DNA from: Malania oleifera | Taxonomy: Eukaryota > Streptophyta > Magnoliopsida > Santalales > Ximeniaceae | NCBI RefSeq assembly: GCF_029873635.1 | Contig: NC_080425.1 | Span: 41,109,390-41,173,389, forward strand | DNA: 64,000 nt | Direction: 5' to 3' | In this document: positions 59,757 to 64,000 of the stretch, in pieces | How positions within the stretch are numbered: the first letter of the stretch is position 1 | Layout of the letters: the number at the start of each line of letters is the position of its first letter | The notes under the pieces: generated by a model | Told to the model about the DNA's origin: nothing | What the model saw: only the letters and a program-made list of their open reading frames with translations | The model's database searches: none | Made by a program: the position numbers and the translations under genes

Positions 59757-59785
59757 CTTCTTCTTCTTCTTCTTCTTCTTCTTCT
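59757..59785. repeat. (TTC)n microsatellite
   Basis: About nine to ten TTC units. Confidence 0.9.
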
Positions 59786-60723
59786 ATCATAAAGCCCTAA
59801 GTAAGCTGACATGCATGAGCACCATACTTCAAAAACAAATTTCACTGCCAATTAAACAAGACAAGTGTTATAAACAGTGCTCATGGTTCTAAAGGCAGGG
59901 GAATTAAATAAGGAAAGCAGGGCGGGGGGGTTCAAATTGTGTGGTAGAACTGAGGTTGGATTTGAGGGAGTCCAGCCAGGGAAGCAGCCAGACAGCGCAG
60001 GTAAGCATCAGATAAAGCATCTAATGCCGTGGGACAGCTCATCTCTTTTCTCAACCCCAACCCCACCTCTCTTGTCTTTAGATATTCATATTTTTTTTTT
60101 CTCCTTTCCCTTTGGGCTTTTCTCTATCGGGGCACCCCCCCCCAACCCAAAACTTTTGATATATGGACCCCCATCCTTCTTCGGCAAAGACAAAATCGCC
60201 CTTCCAATATTTAAGATTTACTTTTTACGCCATGCTACTAATTAATTTATATAATGTAAATGAGCTCTTAAGATTCCTAATTGGGGAGCTAATAGAGTTT
60301 TGAAAGCTTATTTTAGGGTATATTTTAAATTTTTAGTTGTCTTGTTATTCTTATTAGTGTAGTTCTCTATTTTAATTTCAAGTTCATTGACACCAAAATC
60401 ACACTCCAACCTGCATGTGCACAGATTGTAACTATAACTTGCAAGTAAAGGAAAAATAATAGAGTTTGGAAGACTCTCAGTAGTGTATGGAGACCACCTT
60501 TAATACTTAAGTCAGCAATTGCGTTAAATAGATGAATTCTAAATGATCTATCTTCTCCACAAGTTATCTTTTTGTGTGTGAGATAGATGAATATTTAGTG
60601 TCAAGTGTCTTTACGTGAGAGATGATAGATAGGCTTAATTCCAAGGGTTTATACTCTATGTTGTGCAACACGCCAATAATCACTACCTACACTAATAATC
60701 ACTACCTGGGATTGATACCAATT

Positions 60724-61204
60724 GTTGTTCTCAACATTTAGCCCTTAGAAATCAATTGTTGTCGCCGAGTGTGCGTAGCGGAATAACTCACTCAAACACC
60801 CATGAATAATCAATGCAAAAAGCAAGCAAGCACTCGACAATAAACTATACAAATCACTCAACAATGAGAATCAATGAAAGTAATAATAAAATAACAAAAA
60901 TTTATGTGGTTTGACAATTTGTCTACATCTACGGGAGCAGCAAATATTTTCATTATCAATGAAGCTTACACCAAACTTAATCCCTTCTAGCTAGGGTTAC
61001 ATAATAATCATTATATAACAATCTTATGTGTACAAATGACCTATAATCCCTCAGAGGAAATCCTTCTGATTAGCCCAATCTACTGATCTCGGATTTGAAA
61101 ATATGTAACTTGCACCGACTGAAACCATTGGTAGTTTGGAGTAGAAAGAAACACCTTTACATTCTGTCTGAAATCGTCGATGGCTAGAGCCCAAATTGTC
61201 GACA
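60724..61204 (-). repeat. Possible copia LTR next to a primer-site-like sequence
   Basis: The plus strand reads ATTGATACCAATTG (60711-60724), the complement of a primer binding site, directly followed by TGTTGTTCTCAACA. On the other side, at about 61204, the minus strand has AAGGGGATAAT then TGTCGACAATTTGGGC, like a purine tract and LTR start. The boundaries are tentative because no second copy is in the window. Confidence 0.4.
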
Positions 61205-61379
61205 ATTATCCCCTTGCCTGCAAACTCCTCTCATGCTCTTGCTCCTCGCTTCACATAACTTTCCCCGGTGCATGCACTACTGATCAAAATATGAGCCACA
61301 ATCTCTACCTTGGAAAATATTCACCACCTAGGAGAAATCCAAAAAGCATAATCCCCGCCGCTCCACCCAAGCCAATAAA

Positions 61380-61760
61380 TTGGGATTCGCCTCCCTTTTA
61401 ACACCTGGAGACGTAAACCAAGTCCAAGCCACGCTTGAACTTGACCGTAGTAACAGGAACTCCACCTAGTTGAACACCGAACTCCTTGAACTATCCTTTA
61501 AACCACAATGCTACCTTGGCAGCCTCAGCCACTACCAAGAACTCCAATCTAGTTGTAATCAACGCACCCTGAGACTATACCCTAGACTTCCAATAATTAG
61601 TCTTTCCTACAACATACCCCATTGTAAGCCTCCAATCATCCAAGTCCCTTGTGTAGTCTCTATCTGCAAACCTCACAACTAATGAAACCCTCTATTGTCC
61701 ATTTAAGTACTCAACTACACTGGCATAGGAAACCTTTGACTTGACCCGAACATCACTGTT
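61380..61760 (-). pseudogene. Decayed copia RNase H
   Basis: Reading down the minus strand gives FADRDYTRDLDDWR, then LTMGYVVGKTNYWKS, SQGALITTRLEFLVVAEAAK and ALWFKG. These are the copia RNase H motifs (usual DSDYAGDLD, TTGYVF, EAEYMA) with many substitutions and a few stops. It belongs to the RT fragment on its right. Confidence 0.82.
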
Positions 61761-62226
61761 CAACCTTGAGTACTGAGCGGTAAAATGTTTACTTAGATTC
61801 ACCAATGTGTACTGGTGACCGGTTTAACACTAACCGTGCTAAACCTCACCAACACCTGATCCCCAAAACAACCCTAAGATAATCACAATCTCCATATAGT
61901 CTTGTACATACAATTGCCCTGAGATAACACCAATCTCCTCACTGCTATGACTACAAGTCACCTTGAGATAATCTCAATCTCTATGTAACTTTATCCTTGC
62001 GAATCTCCAACCCAATAACACTCTTGGGAGCACTCAACACCTTCATGTCAAATTCCTTTCTCAATTGAGTCCCCGATTGATTTATCTCAATCGGAATCTT
62101 CCCAGCAATCGGCATGCCACTCATATAAAACAATAGAATACTTGCCCACTTGTAGCCTATCTCCCTCTCCCCCTCTAGGAGCACCACCAACCCCTACGTC
62201 TGATTCTTATACAGTACCTCCATCTC
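61760..62226 (-). pseudogene. Decayed copia reverse transcriptase, internally deleted
   Basis: The segment starting at about 62215 reads LYKNQT, then VVLLEGEREIGYKW (N-terminal RT) and passes within a few codons to YMSGMPIAGKIPIEIN. The latter corresponds to the YVDDMLIA catalytic region, now lost. Then KEFDMKVLSAPKSVIGLEIRKDKV follows (ORF 61981-62190). So most of the fingers and palm are deleted. The 61760-61980 stretch is stop-rich. Confidence 0.8.
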
Positions 62227-62240
62227 CTACATCATGGCAC

Positions 62241-62838
62241 TGTTGACTTTTTGAGTCCTATCCCGTTTTGATAATGACAAATCACAGCATCTCATTTGTG
62301 CGTTAAGTGCATGAACATGAATAAGTTTCGAAAAGCCATGAAGCACTCAAATTAGCACATCATTTGGCACATTCCATGGTAAATTAAAGAGCAAAGCTTG
62401 AAGACGTGTATTTTTTAGTTGTAATATATTTAGATTTCAATTGTACATGCATGTCTCAATTGATTTGATATGAAGCTCAAATATGACCGTTGGGGAGTTT
62501 AAAGAATATTTTATAATAAAAAAATATGACCATTTTCTAACTAATTTGGTCAATACTCGAGAGTTCCGGTCAACGGAACTGAGGTTTAGTCGATTGACTT
62601 AAAGGCGATTTCCATTTTAGCGCTATTCAGTCAACTGACCCAAGGATCTGGTCAACCGAATCATATACTGATGAACTTTGGTCGACTGGGCTATACATCC
62701 GGTTGACTGAACCCCTAATAAAATTGAGTTTTTCAGCCGTTTTCGAGTTCAAACTCATTTCAAACCTTTTGAATTAGTTTATCATTTTTAATAAAAAAAT
62801 TTTTTCATAAAAACTTGAGTTCCTAAGGTCAATGTATG
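62241..62838 (+). repeat. Truncated copia LTR (element C-like start)
   Basis: It begins TGTTGACTTTTTGAGTCC and CCCGTTTTGATAATGACAAATC, the start shared by the Sirevirus-like LTRs here. It carries a short array of GGTCAAC/GTCGACTGGG motifs at 62565-62715 and is cut off at 62838 by another LTR start. Confidence 0.75.
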
Positions 62839-62963
62839 TGTTAGCCTAACAAGGTTTAATCTCGTTTTGATGATAACAAATCAAGGTTACTTAACATGAT
62901 TGCTTGAGTTAAGTTTCAGGGCTTAAGTGTTTTTATAAAATCAAGTAGATATGCTTAAAGAGC
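62839..62963 (+). repeat. Short LTR start fragment of another copia family
   Basis: TGTTAGCCTAACAAGG then TCTCGTTTTGATGATAACAAATC is an LTR start related to that of the pol-bearing element (TGTTGACCTAATAAGG). It continues for only about 125 bases before a third LTR-like sequence. Confidence 0.65.
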
Positions 62964-64000
62964 TGATGAGTCCCTAAAATGCACTATTTTGGGCTCTCAA
63001 TTACCTTTGTTAATCCTCATTTATCTTGTAGGTAACCCTTTGTTAATTTAGTCCGGAGTTATGCAAGGTTTATTCATGTTTCAGAAAATACAGGTTAAAC
63101 CCAAGGAGTTAGGCATTACAAGAAACCAAAGGAGAAATTGGAGTGCAAAAAGCCAAATCAAATGTTCAGTCAAGCTCCTAAAGCCTCAACACACAACAAA
63201 AGAGAAGAAGACTCTGTTCGACCATGTGATGCGACTAGCAACACAAGGAGCTACCAAGTCTCAAGTTAAAGACTCCAAGGTGCGACTGAAGAAGAATTGC
63301 TACAAGGTTTGACCAAGTGATTGACCAAATGACCCTCCCGGGCAACCAAGTTAAGATACTGAAGCTGACTGAGCTAAGACATATCGAGAGTCTTGATGAA
63401 ATGTTTGACCAAGAGACCTTGAGGGGCGCCTATGTCGAGTTCCTGAGATTTCCTGAAGATCGAGATCCTACAAGTCTCAACCATTAACTTGACTAGCAAG
63501 AACCATTGGCATGACTCAGTTGATGATGCCGAGGATTTCAAATCCCTGATTTCTCGCAAGCCTCAACTAGAGCACGACCAAGGGAAAATAGGGGTGTGAC
63601 TTGGTCAACAATGTCGATCTTCTGCATGAGATTTGCTGCAAACTTTCCTATTTTAAAATTCAAACCTTGTACTCCCTAATGGGTATAAATAGTAACTTCG
63701 AAGTTGTTCTTAGGGTTCCTTTTTGGCCTCTCTTAGGTTAGTGACAGACTTAAGACACCATTGAGAGCCAAAATAGATTAGACTTAGATTAGATTTACTG
63801 CTTTCCTAGTCTTCCATTGTATTTTTTTGGCATTAATGACAGACGTCTTGATTACAATAGAATAATCTTTTACACGCTTTCCATTTACGTGTTTTGATTT
63901 ACATGCTTTGATATAATTACTTTCCTTTACTGCTTTGATTGTGATGAAGTCTTAGAGATAGGATAGCACTACTACCGATTCAGTCAGATGTACGTAATAG
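62964..64000 (+). repeat. Possible LTR running off the window end
   Basis: It starts near TGATGAGTCCCTAAAATGC and has a TATA-like GTATAAATAG at about 63683-63692, followed by a CT-rich leader. No coding motif was found; the ORFs at 63061 and 63374 are not recognised. The family is uncertain (gypsy-like by appearance). The other end lies outside the window. Confidence 0.4.

Larger units (their letters stand above)
59301..60720. other. Intergenic DNA upstream of TCP8
   Basis: No gene recognised. The ORF at 59877-60245 has no conserved motif and a low-complexity hydrophobic end. A short tandem duplication AATAATCACTACCT lies near 60675-60710. Confidence 0.45.

Noticed and set aside
59877-60245. 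A 122-residue ORF upstream of TCP8
   Set aside because: No recognised motif, low-complexity Phe-rich end, overlapped by another ORF in a different frame; could be promoter DNA.
63061-63559. ORFs of 83 and 61 residues near the window end
   Set aside because: They fall inside an LTR-like region with a TATA-like site downstream and show no protein family motif.

Overview
This is a window of plant nuclear DNA, most likely from a eudicot with a large, retrotransposon-rich genome. I recognise one intact host gene: an intronless class I TCP transcription factor, orthologous to TCP8, on the minus strand at 57301-58887. Nearly everything else is decayed LTR retrotransposons nested in one another. The species cannot be named from the sequence alone.

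1-16196 is a tandem dimer of a Ty3/gypsy chromovirus (Tekay/Del type, minus strand), laid out LTR - internal - LTR - internal - LTR. The first LTR is cut by the window edge and the third is internally deleted and truncated. Each internal part encodes gag, protease, reverse transcriptase/RNase H, integrase and a chromodomain, all broken by stops and frameshifts. Several stops are shared by both copies.

16197-24589 is a Sirevirus-like Ty1/copia element (element A, minus strand) with about 2-kb LTRs and a gag but no pol. 24590-28190 is a relic Ty3/gypsy element of Athila/Tat type (plus strand). It contains a plastid DNA insertion with a decayed chloroplast trnS-GCU at about 26114-26201.

28191-50053 is a stack of nested copia elements. 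Element C (minus; gag fragments plus an LTR at 47957-50053) was split by element X (28355-47805, plus, TSD TCCTT). Element X is a second gag-only Sirevirus-like element of the same family as A. It was itself hit by a solo LTR (30262-32224, TSD GGGTT), by a pol-bearing copia element (33981-41273, minus, TSD CTTAC/TTTAC) and by an LTR fragment (41801-43863, minus).

50054-64000 is the gene-bearing end: a decayed copia fragment, AT-rich DNA with a fold-back element and a SINE-like sequence, the TCP8 gene with GA/CT-repeat-rich upstream DNA, another decayed copia RT/RNase H fragment, and a staircase of truncated LTRs running off the end.

The most unusual recurring features are dense arrays of short CpG-bearing palindromic motifs just upstream of the TATA box in nearly every copia LTR, a shared U5-side block in the same LTRs (tandemly amplified in element C), a reverse-complementary microsatellite pair able to form a very long hairpin, and a two-member gag-only element family. 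No identities or ages were computed; all statements come from reading and comparing the sequence by eye.
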